This document shows, one piece after another, positions 1 through 10,529 of a DNA stretch of 64,000 nt (its first letter is position 1; each line of letters opens with the position of its first letter). The position numbers and the translations under genes are program-made. The stretch is from Leptospiraceae bacterium (lineage in GTDB: Bacteria; Spirochaetota; Leptospiria; Leptospirales; Leptonemataceae): positions 310,001 through 374,000 of the forward strand of contig BPKM01000003.1 of NCBI GenBank assembly GCA_026005135.1. Direction: 5' to 3'. The notes below the pieces were generated by a model that worked only from the letters and a program-made list of their open reading frames with translations, did no database searches and was not told the DNA's origin.

Positions 1-1631
1 ATATAGGGGGTAGTGGTAGAGATGAAGCAAAATCACTTGCTATAGATAGTTCAGGGAATGTATATATTATGGGTTATACACTCTCTAATAATTATCCCAC
101 CACAAGAGGTGCTTATGATACGACTTATAATGGTGGTGATCATGATATATTTATTTCAAAATTGAATAGTGATTTAACTCAATTACTTGCATCTACTTAT
201 ATAGGGGGTAGTGGTGATGATTGGGCAGGTTCACTTGCTATAGATAGTTCAGGGAATGTATATATTATGGGTTATACACTCTCTAATAATTATCCCACCA
301 CAAGAGGTGCTTATGATACGACTTATAATGGTGGTGATCATGATATATTTATTTCAAAATTGAATAGTGATTTAACTCAATTACTTGCATCTACTTATAT
401 AGGGGGTAGTGGTGATGATTGGGCAGGTTCACTTGCTATAGATAGTTCAGGGAATGTATATATTACGGGTGGGACAGAATCTACTAATTATCCCACCAGA
501 AGAGGTGCTTATGATACGACTCATAATGGTGGTGGAGATGTATATATTTCAAAATTGAATAGTAATTTAACTCAATTACTTGCATCTACTTATATAGGGG
601 GTAGTGGTAGTGATGGGGCATCTTCACTTGCTATAGATAGTTCAGGGAATGTATATATTACGGGTAAGACATCTTCAAATAATTATCCCACCACAAGAGG
701 TGCTTATGATACGACTTATAATGATTTTCTTGATATATTTATTTCAAAATTGAATAGTAATTTAACTCGCTTACTTGCATCTACTTATATAGGGGGTAGT
801 GGTATTGATGTAGCAAATTCACTTGCTATAGATAGTTCAGGGAATGTATATATTAGGGGTGATACAGCTTCTACTAATTATCCCACCACAACAGGTACTT
901 ATGATACCTCGTTTAATGGTCTTTTTGATGTATATATTTCAAAATTGAATAGTAATTTAACTCGCTTACTTGCATCTACTTATATAGGGGGTAGTGGTGA
1001 TGATTGGGCAGGTTCACTTGCTATAGATAGTTCAGGGAATGTATATATTACGGGTGGGACACTTTCTAATAATTATCCCACCACAACAGGTGCTTATGAT
1101 ACGACTTATAATGGTGGTGATCAAGATATATTTATTTCAAAATTGAATAGTAATTTAACTCAATTACTTGCATCTACTTATATAGGGGGTAGTGGTAATG
1201 ATGAAGCAAATTCACTTGCTATAGATAGTTCAGGGAATGTATATATTACGGGTAAGACATCTTCAAATAATTATCCCACCACAACAGGTGCTTATGATAC
1301 GACTCATGATGGTGGTGATGATATATTTATTTCAAAATTGAATAGTGATTTAACTTCGGGAACGGGTAGTTTGTATACTTTAACTGTAAGTATTTCTGGT
1401 AGTGGTGTAGTTATAACAAATCCAGCAGGAATTAATTGTGGCAGTGATTGTAGCGAAGAATATACAGAGAATCAGATAGTGACATTAATGGCAACACCTT
1501 CCAGTGGATATGTATTTTCTGGCTGGAATGGTAATAGTGATTGTAGTGATGGACAGATTACGATGGATGCAGATAAGACCTGTATTGCAATATTTAATGT
1601 AGATAATGGTGGTTCAGGGAACAATGATTGA
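1..1631 (+). CDS. SBBP-repeat beta-propeller surface/secreted protein, 5' end outside window
   Basis: The reading frame is open from the left edge (codons from base 3), so the gene starts upstream of the window; the first internal ATG at 69 is not the real start. Most of the visible protein is seven tandem units of 65-66 residues containing YIGGSG, LAIDSSGNVYI, NNYPTT-GAYDT and DIFISKLNS, the pattern of SBBP (seven-bladed propeller) repeats. After about residue 435 (counting from base 69) comes a divergent InlB/Listeria-type repeat module (SGSGVVITNPAGINCGSDC, FSGWNG, TCIAIFN), then a short NGGSGNND tail and a stop. In related proteins this architecture normally continues into a CFI-box C-terminal domain; here that domain follows in another frame (1606-1989). 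Probably exported or surface-exposed; ligand unknown. Confidence 0.85.
   Translation, partial: IGGSGRDEAKSLAIDSSGNVYIMGYTLSNNYPTTRGAYDTTYNGGDHDIFISKLNSDLTQLLASTYIGGSGDDWAGSLAIDSSGNVYIMGYTLSNNYPTTRGAYDTTYNGGDHDIFISKLNSDLTQLLASTYIGGSGDDWAGSLAIDSSGNVYITGGTESTNYPTRRGAYDTTHNGGGDVYISKLNSNLTQLLASTYIGGSGSDGASSLAIDSSGNVYITGKTSSNNYPTTRGAYDTTYNDFLDIFISKLNSNLTRLLASTYIGGSGIDVANSLAIDSSGNVYIRGDTASTNYPTTTGTYDTSFNGLFDVYISKLNSNLTRLLASTYIGGSGDDWAGSLAIDSSGNVYITGGTLSNNYPTTTGAYDTTYNGGDQDIFISKLNSNLTQLLASTYIGGSGNDEANSLAIDSSGNVYITGKTSSNNYPTTTGAYDTTHDGGDDIFISKLNSDLTSGTGSLYTLTVSISGSGVVITNPAGINCGSDCSEEYTENQIVTLMATPSSGYVFSGWNGNSDCSDGQITMDADKTCIAIFNVDNGGSGNND
3..1350 (+). repeat. Tandem 195/198-bp coding repeats, seven units
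   Basis: The codons for IGGSG recur at 3, 201, 399, 594, 789, 984 and 1182, giving spacings of 198, 198, 195, 195, 195 and 198 bp, each a multiple of three. Bases 33-266 and 231-464 are identical, so units one and two represent a very recent duplication, while the other units differ at a few positions. Confidence 0.95.
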
Positions 1632-1989
1632 TCTGGATTATTATTTTTTAATCAATAAGAATAAGAAAAAATGTTTTATAGCAACAGCGGCTTATGGAAC
1701 TCCGATGGCAAAAGAGGTAGAAATATTAAGGGATTTTCGTGATAAATATTTAATATCCCATTTACCTGGTCAGATACTGGCATATATGTATTATAGGCTT
1801 TCTCCTCCTATAGCAAGAATCATCGAAAAAGACGAAACTTTACGAGGTATAACAAGAGTATTATTAATGCCCATAATATATTCTATAAAATATTCCCGCA
1901 TCTTTTTCGTTTTTAATGGGAGCGTTTTTAGTATTAATTGTAATAAGAAAAACAAGAAAACATTAAGAATTAAAAAACCATTTTTTTAG
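1606..1989 (+). pseudogene. CFI-box C-terminal domain in a shifted frame, probable 3' part of the SBBP gene
   Basis: The frame encodes CFIATAAYGTPMAKEVEILR followed by DFRDKYL, LAYMYYRLSPPIARII and a hydrophobic segment near LLMPIIYSI. This is the CFI-box domain typical of the extreme C-terminus of secreted repeat proteins, where it follows SBBP and InlB-like modules. Here it is in frame +1 relative to the SBBP gene, which stops at 1631. A stop at 1600-1602 in the CFI-box frame confines any join to about 1603-1631. No Shine-Dalgarno sequence precedes the candidate ATG at 1606, and that ATG lies inside the upstream gene, so independent expression is unlikely. A one-base insertion or two-base deletion in the linker is the simplest explanation; frameshift decoding or an assembly error are alternatives. 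The tail after residue 100 is low-complexity. Confidence 0.7.
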
Positions 1990-2031
1990 GGTTCCCGGGC
2001 TATTTTATAACCCCCGGGATTCTCTTTTTTT
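1989..2031 (+). terminator. Rho-independent terminator after SBBP/CFI-box gene
   Basis: tcccggg (1993-1999) can pair with cccggga (2013-2019), and gggtt/aaccc gives an alternative stem. Either is followed by a T-rich run (2021-2031). It sits directly at the stop codon of the CFI-box frame. Confidence 0.75.
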
Positions 2032-2124
2032 GTTAGAAATAAAAAAGCATATAATATTAAAAAAAAATATATTAAATATAAAGAAAAATTATTATGTATT
2101 ATAATGCCAGATTATAAAAAATTT

Positions 2125-3105
2125 TTAAAATTGACTTTTAAAAGAAATTAATATAGGTTCTTGTATATAATTATTAAACTGGATATTTTTATATATATCC
2201 AATGCATTATTTATATTAATATTCTTTTGATAATTGTTTATGAATAATGATTGATTTGCTAATTGATATAATTTATTCTTATTATTGTTTTGATATAGAC
2301 TCATATCTTTAATATCCTTATATAAAAAATAAAATTGAGTTAAATAAATCAATAATGTTAAACCACTTAACTGGTAGGTTTGATTTATTGCTTTTTTGAC
2401 TAATGCTTTTTTATTACCAGATTTTGATATATAATAAATAGACAATTCCGAAGTAATTAAATTATTTTGTGTTAGTAAATATTGAGTATTTACAAAATTA
2501 TCATATTCTTTTTGTAATTGTAGAGCTTTATTTGCCTGGGCTAATGTTCCTCCTAAGAATATCCAGAATAATCCGCCCCATATATAAGGTTGATATTTGC
2601 TTTCTATTTTATAATGCCCCCAACCAGGTAATAATGCAGACCTTAAATAAACAAATTTAATATCTTCTGGTGGAATTTTTTTTATTTTTTCTTTTTGTTT
2701 TTTTTCTTGTTTGCGTTTAAGTTCTTCTTGTCGTTTACGTTCTTCTTCTTGTTTGCGTTTTAATTCTTCTTGTCGTTTACGTTCTTCTTCTTGTTTGCGT
2801 TTTAATTCTTCCTGTCGTTTACGTTCTTCTTCTTTTTTTCGTTTCAATTCTTCCTGTTGTTTACGTTCTTCTTCTTGTTTGCGCCTAATGGCTTCTAAGT
2901 CTTGAAATTCTATTTTACTTATATTTTGTTTATCTATAGTTTCAATTTTTCCATTAACATTGATCTGTATTTTAGTTCTACTTTGATTAACAATTTTTCC
3001 CTGAATTTTATTACCATTTTTGAGGTGAACGGTATCAGATAAAAGTATAGAAATTTGAAGTAAATATAAACATAAACCTAATATTACTTTTTGTATAAAA
3101 TTCAT
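2125..3105 (-). CDS. Signal-peptide protein with charged coiled coil and DUF5683-like C-terminus
   Basis: 326 residues. Residues 1-23 form a hydrophobic signal peptide. Residues 24-75 (DTVHLKNGNKIQGKIVNQ...TIDKQNISKIEF) resemble the small beta module found at the N-terminus of many Leptospira envelope proteins. Residues 76-145 are a highly charged coiled coil built on a 14-residue unit, RKQEEERKRQEELK. Then LRSALLPGWGHYK and GGLFWIFLGGTLAQ, and a second hydrophobic stretch near residues 245-265, match the DUF5683 style of short membrane-associated domain. The start has an upstream AAGG. Probably an envelope protein with a stalk; function unknown. It is transcribed alone. Confidence 0.75.
   Translation of the reverse strand: MNFIQKVILGLCLYLLQISILLSDTVHLKNGNKIQGKIVNQSRTKIQINVNGKIETIDKQNISKIEFQDLEAIRRKQEEERKQQEELKRKKEEERKRQEELKRKQEEERKRQEELKRKQEEERKRQEELKRKQEKKQKEKIKKIPPEDIKFVYLRSALLPGWGHYKIESKYQPYIWGGLFWIFLGGTLAQANKALQLQKEYDNFVNTQYLLTQNNLITSELSIYYISKSGNKKALVKKAINQTYQLSGLTLLIYLTQFYFLYKDIKDMSLYQNNNKNKLYQLANQSLFINNYQKNININNALDIYKNIQFNNYIQEPILISFKSQF
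2703..2884 (-). repeat. 42-bp tandem coding repeat (coiled-coil)
   Basis: About four near-identical copies of a 42-bp unit encode the 14-residue heptad pair RKQEEERKRQEELK. The units differ mostly at synonymous or conservative positions. The tract is prone to in-frame length change. Confidence 0.8.
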
Positions 3106-3215
3106 AATTTAACCTTTTTAATTTTACTATACAAGTATAAAAGAAAGAATTAGATGTCAATCGAAAAAAAATACATAAATAAATATATATTTAAAAAAAT
3201 GATTATATCATTGAA

Positions 3216-3391
3216 TAAGGTTCTATTTCATAAAAATTAATTATTAGCTATTTATAAAAATATTTATCAGCATTCTTAAACAGTTTTTCGTGATAGGAAA
3301 TAAGTAGTGAATGTTTAAAAATATTAGTAATATATAAAAAAATAACCCTTTTATAAAAAATCTTGATATAAAAGGAAAGTTATGCAAAATG
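3216..3391 (-). repeat. MITE-like intergenic repeat, copy M3 (reverse orientation)
   Basis: The 350-bp gap between the DUF5683-like gene and rpmF holds no ORF. Read on the minus strand, 3391-3216 aligns along its length with 29509-29684 (for example tatttttataaatagc, gaaaaactgttt and ttactaatat). Its ends (ttttgcataa at one side, ttatgaaata at the other) are decayed forms of the inverted termini better seen in copies M1 and M2. The rest of the gap is featureless AT-rich sequence. Confidence 0.75.
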
Positions 3392-3440
3392 TTATTGAAT
3401 AAAAATAAATTTTATTTTAAGAAAAAATAAGTTTTATAAA

Positions 3441-3471
3441 GGTCACCCAGATTTTTTATGCATGGGTGACC
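3441..3471 (-). terminator. Terminator hairpin overlapping rpmF 3' end
   Basis: ggtcaccca (3441-3449) and tgggtgacc (3463-3471) form a perfect 9-bp stem. On the minus strand it is followed by tttataaaacttatttttt. The upstream arm includes the last rpmF codons. Confidence 0.75.
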
Positions 3472-3650
3472 AATTTTCTTGGAGGAAGTACTACACGATT
3501 TTTATAAAAACCACATTCTGGACATACACGATGAGGCATAATTAATGAGCCACAATTTTTACAGGTAACCAAACTTGGTTTACCTAAGGCATGATGAGAG
3601 CGTCTTTGTCTTTTCTTCTGTTTTGATGTTTTCCTTTTAGGTACTGCCAT
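3456..3650 (-). CDS. rpmF: 50S ribosomal protein L32
   Basis: 64 residues starting [21 protein letters not shown], the signature of bacterial L32, a late-assembling protein of the large ribosomal subunit. It has a zinc ribbon, CKNC...CPEC, at about residues 31-47, the zinc-binding (C+) form. In many bacteria rpmF sits beside plsX or fab genes; here it stands alone and divergent from pheS. A hairpin overlaps its 3' end. Confidence 0.97.
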   Translation of the reverse strand: MAVPKRKTSKQKKRQRRSHHALGKPSLVTCKNCGSLIMPHRVCPECGFYKNRVVLPPRKLVTHA

Positions 3651-3796
3651 AATTCACCACCACTTTTATATTGAAATACATTTATTTTTTCTTTCTTATA
3701 AAGACAATAAAAAAATATTTTAATTCTATTTATAAAATAAGATTTCTAATAAAATTCTAATAGACGTATAAAAAAATAAAAAAACTTTGAATTACA

Positions 3797-4831
3797 ATGC
3801 AAAACTATAGTTCTATAAAAGAATCCTTACAACTATTAGAAAAGCAAGTAAATGAACAACTAAAAGAAGTTCAAACACTTGAAATTTTAAAAGAATTATA
3901 TCAGAATACTTTGGGCAAAAAGGGAAAAATAACAGAGATTTTAAAACATCTAAAAGATTTAAGTCCAGAAGAAAAAAAAGAAATTGGAATGTTAGCAAAT
4001 GAATTAAAAGATATATTATCACAATCCTTTAAAGAAAAACAAAAGGAATTAGAACAAAAACAAATACAGGAAAAATTATCCAAGGAATTTTTTGATATAT
4101 TAAGACCACTTAGAAAAAGAGTAGGTAGGATTCATCCTTTATCTCAGATTCAGTACGAAGTAGAAGATATTTTTATTAATATGGGATTTCAGATTATGGA
4201 TGGTCCGGAAGTAGAATTAGATGAATATAATTTTGGTAAATTAAATTTTACTGATGATCATCCCGCAAGAGATATGCAAGATACATTCTGGACAGAAGAA
4301 GGATTTTTATTAAGAACCCATACATCTTCTGTACAAGTTCGAGCAATGGAAATATTAAAACCACCATTTAAAATTATTGTTCCGGGAAGAGTTTTTCGAT
4401 ACGAAGAAACAGATGCTTCTCATGAAAATACATTTTATCAATTAGAAGGTATGATGGTTGATAAAAATGTATCAACTGCACATCTAATTTATATTATGAA
4501 AACGTTTTTATCCACTTTTTTCGAAAAAGATGTAACAGTACGCTTACGACCTGGATACTTCCCTTTTGTGGAGCCCGGTTTCGAATTAGATATACAATGT
4601 TTGATTTGTGCTGGAAAAGGTTGTCAGGTTTGTAAATATTCAGGTTGGGTAGAATTATTGCCATGTGGATTAATACATCCCAATGTTTTAAAAGCAGGTA
4701 ATATTGATCCAGAAAAATGGACTGGCTTTGCCTTTGGAATGGGGCTTAGTCGTCTTGTTATGATGCGTCATTCTATTGAAGACATTAGACATTTTTTATC
4801 TGGAAATATCCGTTTTTTAGAACAATTTTAA
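3797..4831 (+). CDS. pheS: Phenylalanyl-tRNA synthetase alpha subunit
   Basis: 344 residues, the normal PheS length. Residues 1-95 form the N-terminal coiled-coil arm. The class II catalytic core carries motif 2 ([19 protein letters not shown]) and motif 3 ([16 protein letters not shown]) before the C-terminal IRFLEQF. Together with PheT it forms the cytosolic alpha2-beta2 enzyme that charges tRNA-Phe; PheS carries the active site. A Cys-rich [16 protein letters not shown] insertion, present in many bacterial PheS proteins, precedes motif 3. It is 12 bp upstream of pheT and certainly cotranscribed with it. Confidence 0.98.
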   Translation: MQNYSSIKESLQLLEKQVNEQLKEVQTLEILKELYQNTLGKKGKITEILKHLKDLSPEEKKEIGMLANELKDILSQSFKEKQKELEQKQIQEKLSKEFFDILRPLRKRVGRIHPLSQIQYEVEDIFINMGFQIMDGPEVELDEYNFGKLNFTDDHPARDMQDTFWTEEGFLLRTHTSSVQVRAMEILKPPFKIIVPGRVFRYEETDASHENTFYQLEGMMVDKNVSTAHLIYIMKTFLSTFFEKDVTVRLRPGYFPFVEPGFELDIQCLICAGKGCQVCKYSGWVELLPCGLIHPNVLKAGNIDPEKWTGFAFGMGLSRLVMMRHSIEDIRHFLSGNIRFLEQF

Positions 4832-4843
4832 ATGAGGTGAATT

Positions 4844-7402
4844 ATGAAGTTGTCTTATAATTGGTTAAATCAGTATATAAATTTAAAAGATATAGATATA
4901 CATGAATTAGCAAATCGTATTACTATGTCTACGTGCGAAATAGAAGAAATATATACAATTTTTGATTTTGATGAAAATATTGTTATTGCTAAAGTATTAG
5001 AATGTAGTAAACATCCCAATAGTGATAAATTAACCATTTGCAAAGTTGATGATGGAAAAAATATTTTACAGGTATTATGTGGCGCATCGAATGTTAAAGA
5101 AGGTATTTTTGTTGTTTTAGCTAAAATAGGTGCTAAATTAATCATAGAAGAAAAACCTTTAACAATTGATAAACGTTCTATTAGAGGTGTTGATTCTTAT
5201 GGTATGATTTGTTCTGCAAAAGAACTTGGTATAGATTCCATTATAGGAGATAATAATGGAATTATTATTTTAGATGAATTATCTGATGAAATCTTTTTAT
5301 ATGCTTATCAATTCCATCATCCCCAAAAAATAAATGAAATAAAAGATATTTCTAAAATAAAAAAACAATTTTTAAAACCTGGAACACCTATAAAAAAATT
5401 ATTTCCCTATATAGACATCATTCTTGATATAGATAATAAATCCATAACTCATAGACCAGATTTATGGGGACATTTTGGTTTTGCAAGAGAACTTTCTGCT
5501 ATATTAAAACGAAACATTCATTATGATCCCTTAGAAACAAAAATAAAAATAAAACAGGATCCATCTTTACCCGTTAAAAAAATAGAAATAAAAAATCATT
5601 CTGCTTTAGCATATAATGGTGTTGTATGTACGAATATCCAGATAAAAGATTCGCCTTTATGGATGAAAATTTTATTAACAGCTATAGGACAGAAGGTTAT
5701 TAATAATGTTGTTGATGTATCTAATTATATAATGTACGAATTAGGACAGCCAAATCATGCTTTTGATTTAAAAGAATTAAAGTCTGATATAATTTTATGT
5801 GATCTAACAAAAAAAGAAATAGAATTTACAGCATTAGATGAAGAAACTTATAAAATACCGAAGGGAAGTATAATTATTTATGATGGCAAAAAACCTGTTG
5901 CACTTGGTGGTATTATAGGTGGATTAAATTCTGCAATTAAATCAGATACAACAGAAATTTTTATAGAATCAGCAACATTTCCCAGAGAATATATAAGAAA
6001 AACCATTTCAGCAACAGGAATAAGAACAGAATCAGCAAGACGTTTCGAAAAAGGGCAGGATCCATATAAATCAAAAATTGCAATCTATCGATTTATTGAA
6101 TTATTAAAAGAAACCTGTCCTGATATAAAAATAGGAAAGATTGAATCAAGTTTTCAGGTTCCAGAAAAAAAAGAAAATCATATTAAAACAACTGTTGATT
6201 TTATCCAGATGAAATTAGGTTTTTCTATTTCTCCTAAGGAAATCCAATCTATTTTAGAACGTTTATATTTTAAAGTAAAAATTAAAAACAATACAATAGA
6301 AGTGATTGTTCCATCATTTCGATCTTATTATGATATAACCATTCCAGAAGATCTGGTAGAAGAAATTGGAAGAATTTATGGTTATGATAATATTCAACCT
6401 GTTGCTCCTGTTGTTGAAATTCAAAAACCAGATTTGCCTTATAATAGGTATTTTGAACGAAGGATAAAACAATTTATAAGTTCCTATGGATTATTTTTCG
6501 AAACGATGAATTATTCTTTTGCTAAAAAAGAAGATAATGAATTATTTGGATATTCTGGTATACAATTAAAAAATCCAGCACAAAAACAAAAAGATCGAAT
6601 GAGGGTTAGTTTAATACCAGGTTTATTAGAACAGATTCAATTCAATATCCATCGATACGAAGAAGCTGGTCTTTATGAATTAGGAAAAATTTTTATACCA
6701 AAGAAAAAACAATCCAAAGATATTAAAAAAAAATTACCAGAGGAATTAAATCGATTAACAATTGTTTATTTTACCGAAGAATTAAAAAATTATAAAAACT
6801 ACATAATGATGGGTGATGATGAACGCATAGGAGTGGTTTTATATTTAAGGAATTTATTAGAAAATCTATTTAATTATTTTCATATTGAATATAATCTTAC
6901 AATTCCGGACAATCCTTATTTTTTTCTACATCCTAAATGTCAGTTAGAAATATATCATCAAAATGATAAATTAGGAGTTTTTGGATTATTACATCCAGAA
7001 TGGCATAAAAAATATGAGTATCCAAAGACTAAAACTGTTGTAATTGCCGATTTAGATTATGATACTATCTTTACTATATGGAATAGAAAAAGAGAGAAAA
7101 AAGAAACTTATTATCGACCACCTTCTCAGTTTCCAAAATCGACATTTGAATTTACCATATTATTAGACAAAAATGAATCTACTTATAAACCAGTTGAATA
7201 TATTAAAAATTTATTTCCAGAATTTCGAGAAATAGAACTTGTTGATATATATATAGGACCACCTATACCAGAAGAAAAGAAATCTATAAGTTATAGGGTT
7301 CATTGTATTGATTATAAACCAATTACAAATGAACGTTTGCAGGAGATGTTAGATACAGTAGTAAAACTTCTTAATGAAAAAGGTTATCCATTAAGAAGTT
7401 AA
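4844..7402 (+). CDS. pheT: Phenylalanyl-tRNA synthetase beta subunit
   Basis: 852 residues, slightly longer than the usual roughly 800. Domains in order: N-terminal B1 and tRNA-binding OB fold (HPNSDKLTICKVD, about 57-70), B3/B4 editing domain (NNVVDVSNYIMYELGQPNHAFD, GGIIGG), B5 (VPSFRSYYDITIPEDLVEEIGRIYGYD), catalytic-like core, and a C-terminal anticodon-binding FDX-ACB domain (YRPPSQFPKSTFEFTILLD). An AT-rich insertion near residues 150-200 explains some of the length. The RBS AGGTGA lies just before the ATG. It is the last gene of the pheST operon and meets a convergent gene 12 bp downstream. Confidence 0.98.
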   Translation: MKLSYNWLNQYINLKDIDIHELANRITMSTCEIEEIYTIFDFDENIVIAKVLECSKHPNSDKLTICKVDDGKNILQVLCGASNVKEGIFVVLAKIGAKLIIEEKPLTIDKRSIRGVDSYGMICSAKELGIDSIIGDNNGIIILDELSDEIFLYAYQFHHPQKINEIKDISKIKKQFLKPGTPIKKLFPYIDIILDIDNKSITHRPDLWGHFGFARELSAILKRNIHYDPLETKIKIKQDPSLPVKKIEIKNHSALAYNGVVCTNIQIKDSPLWMKILLTAIGQKVINNVVDVSNYIMYELGQPNHAFDLKELKSDIILCDLTKKEIEFTALDEETYKIPKGSIIIYDGKKPVALGGIIGGLNSAIKSDTTEIFIESATFPREYIRKTISATGIRTESARRFEKGQDPYKSKIAIYRFIELLKETCPDIKIGKIESSFQVPEKKENHIKTTVDFIQMKLGFSISPKEIQSILERLYFKVKIKNNTIEVIVPSFRSYYDITIPEDLVEEIGRIYGYDNIQPVAPVVEIQKPDLPYNRYFERRIKQFISSYGLFFETMNYSFAKKEDNELFGYSGIQLKNPAQKQKDRMRVSLIPGLLEQIQFNIHRYEEAGLYELGKIFIPKKKQSKDIKKKLPEELNRLTIVYFTEELKNYKNYIMMGDDERIGVVLYLRNLLENLFNYFHIEYNLTIPDNPYFFLHPKCQLEIYHQNDKLGVFGLLHPEWHKKYEYPKTKTVVIADLDYDTIFTIWNRKREKKETYYRPPSQFPKSTFEFTILLDKNESTYKPVEYIKNLFPEFREIELVDIYIGPPIPEEKKSISYRVHCIDYKPITNERLQEMLDTVVKLLNEKGYPLRS

Positions 7403-7414
7403 AATTAGATTTAT

Positions 7415-7936
7415 TTATTCTTTTGTGTCTGATTCTGAAAAAATTATACTGATATCTTCATCTTCTTTATCGTCTTCTTTTTTTGTTTTATCTGATTCTT
7501 GAATTTCCTGATTATTTTGCTGGGATTGTTGTAAAAATATATTTTGAATTGTATTAACGATATTTTCTATGGGTTGATTTTGCAATTGAGCGGTAAAATC
7601 ATTGATTTTATTCTGAAATTCTGTAATATTGATTTCTTTAAAAAAAGATTGAATTTGTTGCATTATAAATTCAGAATGTTTTTGTGCTTCAATTAGAAAT
7701 TCTGTTAATTGAATATCTAAATTTTTTAGAAATTGTTCTATGTTTTTTAGAAATTCATCAAAACCCTGTCTTAATTTTTGGATTTCTTCAGATTGATCTT
7801 CTTCTCCTATTTTTTTATATTTTTCATAGGTTTCTAAAATTTCTTTGGAAAGATTATTAAAAAAATGATTAATATTTTCTTCTGATTCTTTTATAAATTT
7901 ATCGAGCATTTCTTTCATTTGTTCTAAATAATTCAT
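7415..7936 (-). CDS. Acidic coiled-coil protein, function unknown
   Basis: 173 residues, not assigned to a family. Residues 1-120 are almost entirely amphipathic helix (KEMLDKFIKESEENINHFF, FLKNLDIQLTEFLIEAQKHS). The C-terminal 45 residues are Gln-rich, then strongly acidic (KKEDDKEDEDISIIFSESD). There is no signal peptide or membrane segment. A strong RBS (GGAGG, 7 bp spacing) supports expression. The shape resembles phasin-like or other granule/scaffold helical proteins, but nothing in the sequence fixes a role. It is transcribed towards pheT and stands alone. Confidence 0.7.
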   Translation of the reverse strand: MNYLEQMKEMLDKFIKESEENINHFFNNLSKEILETYEKYKKIGEEDQSEEIQKLRQGFDEFLKNIEQFLKNLDIQLTEFLIEAQKHSEFIMQQIQSFFKEINITEFQNKINDFTAQLQNQPIENIVNTIQNIFLQQSQQNNQEIQESDKTKKEDDKEDEDISIIFSESDTKE

Positions 7937-8033
7937 TTTATTCCTCCGAATAAAAATAAAAAATTATTTTCAAATTATTATTAATAAATAAACATGCCAA
8001 TTAAAACTTTAAAAAAACATACTGCGAGGAATT

Positions 8034-8405
8034 ATGAAAAAACAAAGTACCTATTTGTCAAAGCAAAAATTAGAAGAATTTAAAAAGATCCTATTAGAAG
8101 AAAGAGCAAGAATATTAAAAGATTTAGCAGAAGAAGAGGAATTATTTATTTCCGAAGAAGATGGTGATGAAGGGGATTTAGCAGATATAAAATTTAATAA
8201 TGCTTTATTAAGCAGATTATCTGATTTAGAATTAGAAAAATTAAGAATGATTGAGAGAGCATTGGAGAAGATAGAAGAAGGTACTTATGGGATTTGTGAA
8301 GGTACTGGAAAACCAATACCAGAAGCAAGATTAAGAGCAATCCCCTGGACACCCTATACAGTAGAATATGCAGAAAAATTAAATAAATCTAAAAAAAGAA
8401 AATAA
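8034..8405 (+). CDS. TraR/DksA-family protein with degenerate zinc finger
   Basis: 123 residues. A long N-terminal helical hairpin with acidic residues at the turn (EEEELFISEEDGDEGDLAD, about 38-58) leads into YGICEGTGKPIPEARLRAIPWTPYTVEYAEKL, the DksA/TraR C4 finger region. Only one of the four zinc cysteines remains (ICEG); the other three positions are G, Y and E. Such Cys-poor DksA-like proteins occur in several phyla. DksA proteins enter the RNA polymerase secondary channel and tune initiation with ppGpp; whether this one does so is inference. An RBS (GCGAGGAAT) precedes the ATG. Confidence 0.85.
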   Translation: MKKQSTYLSKQKLEEFKKILLEERARILKDLAEEEELFISEEDGDEGDLADIKFNNALLSRLSDLELEKLRMIERALEKIEEGTYGICEGTGKPIPEARLRAIPWTPYTVEYAEKLNKSKKRK

Positions 8406-8437
8406 AATATCTAAATATTTGATTAGTTGGAATTTGC

Positions 8438-10505
<2,068 letters not shown>

Positions 10506-10529
10506 ATATATAAAATCAATTTTAATAAA

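Noticed and set aside
3..1350. Regular direct repeats that could be taken for a CRISPR array
   Set aside because: The period is 195-198 bp with no spacer structure, and every unit keeps one open reading frame encoding SBBP repeats.
2711..2905. Cys/Ser-rich open frame opposite the coiled-coil gene
   Set aside because: It is the antisense reading of the 42-bp KR/QE repeat, with no start signal of its own.
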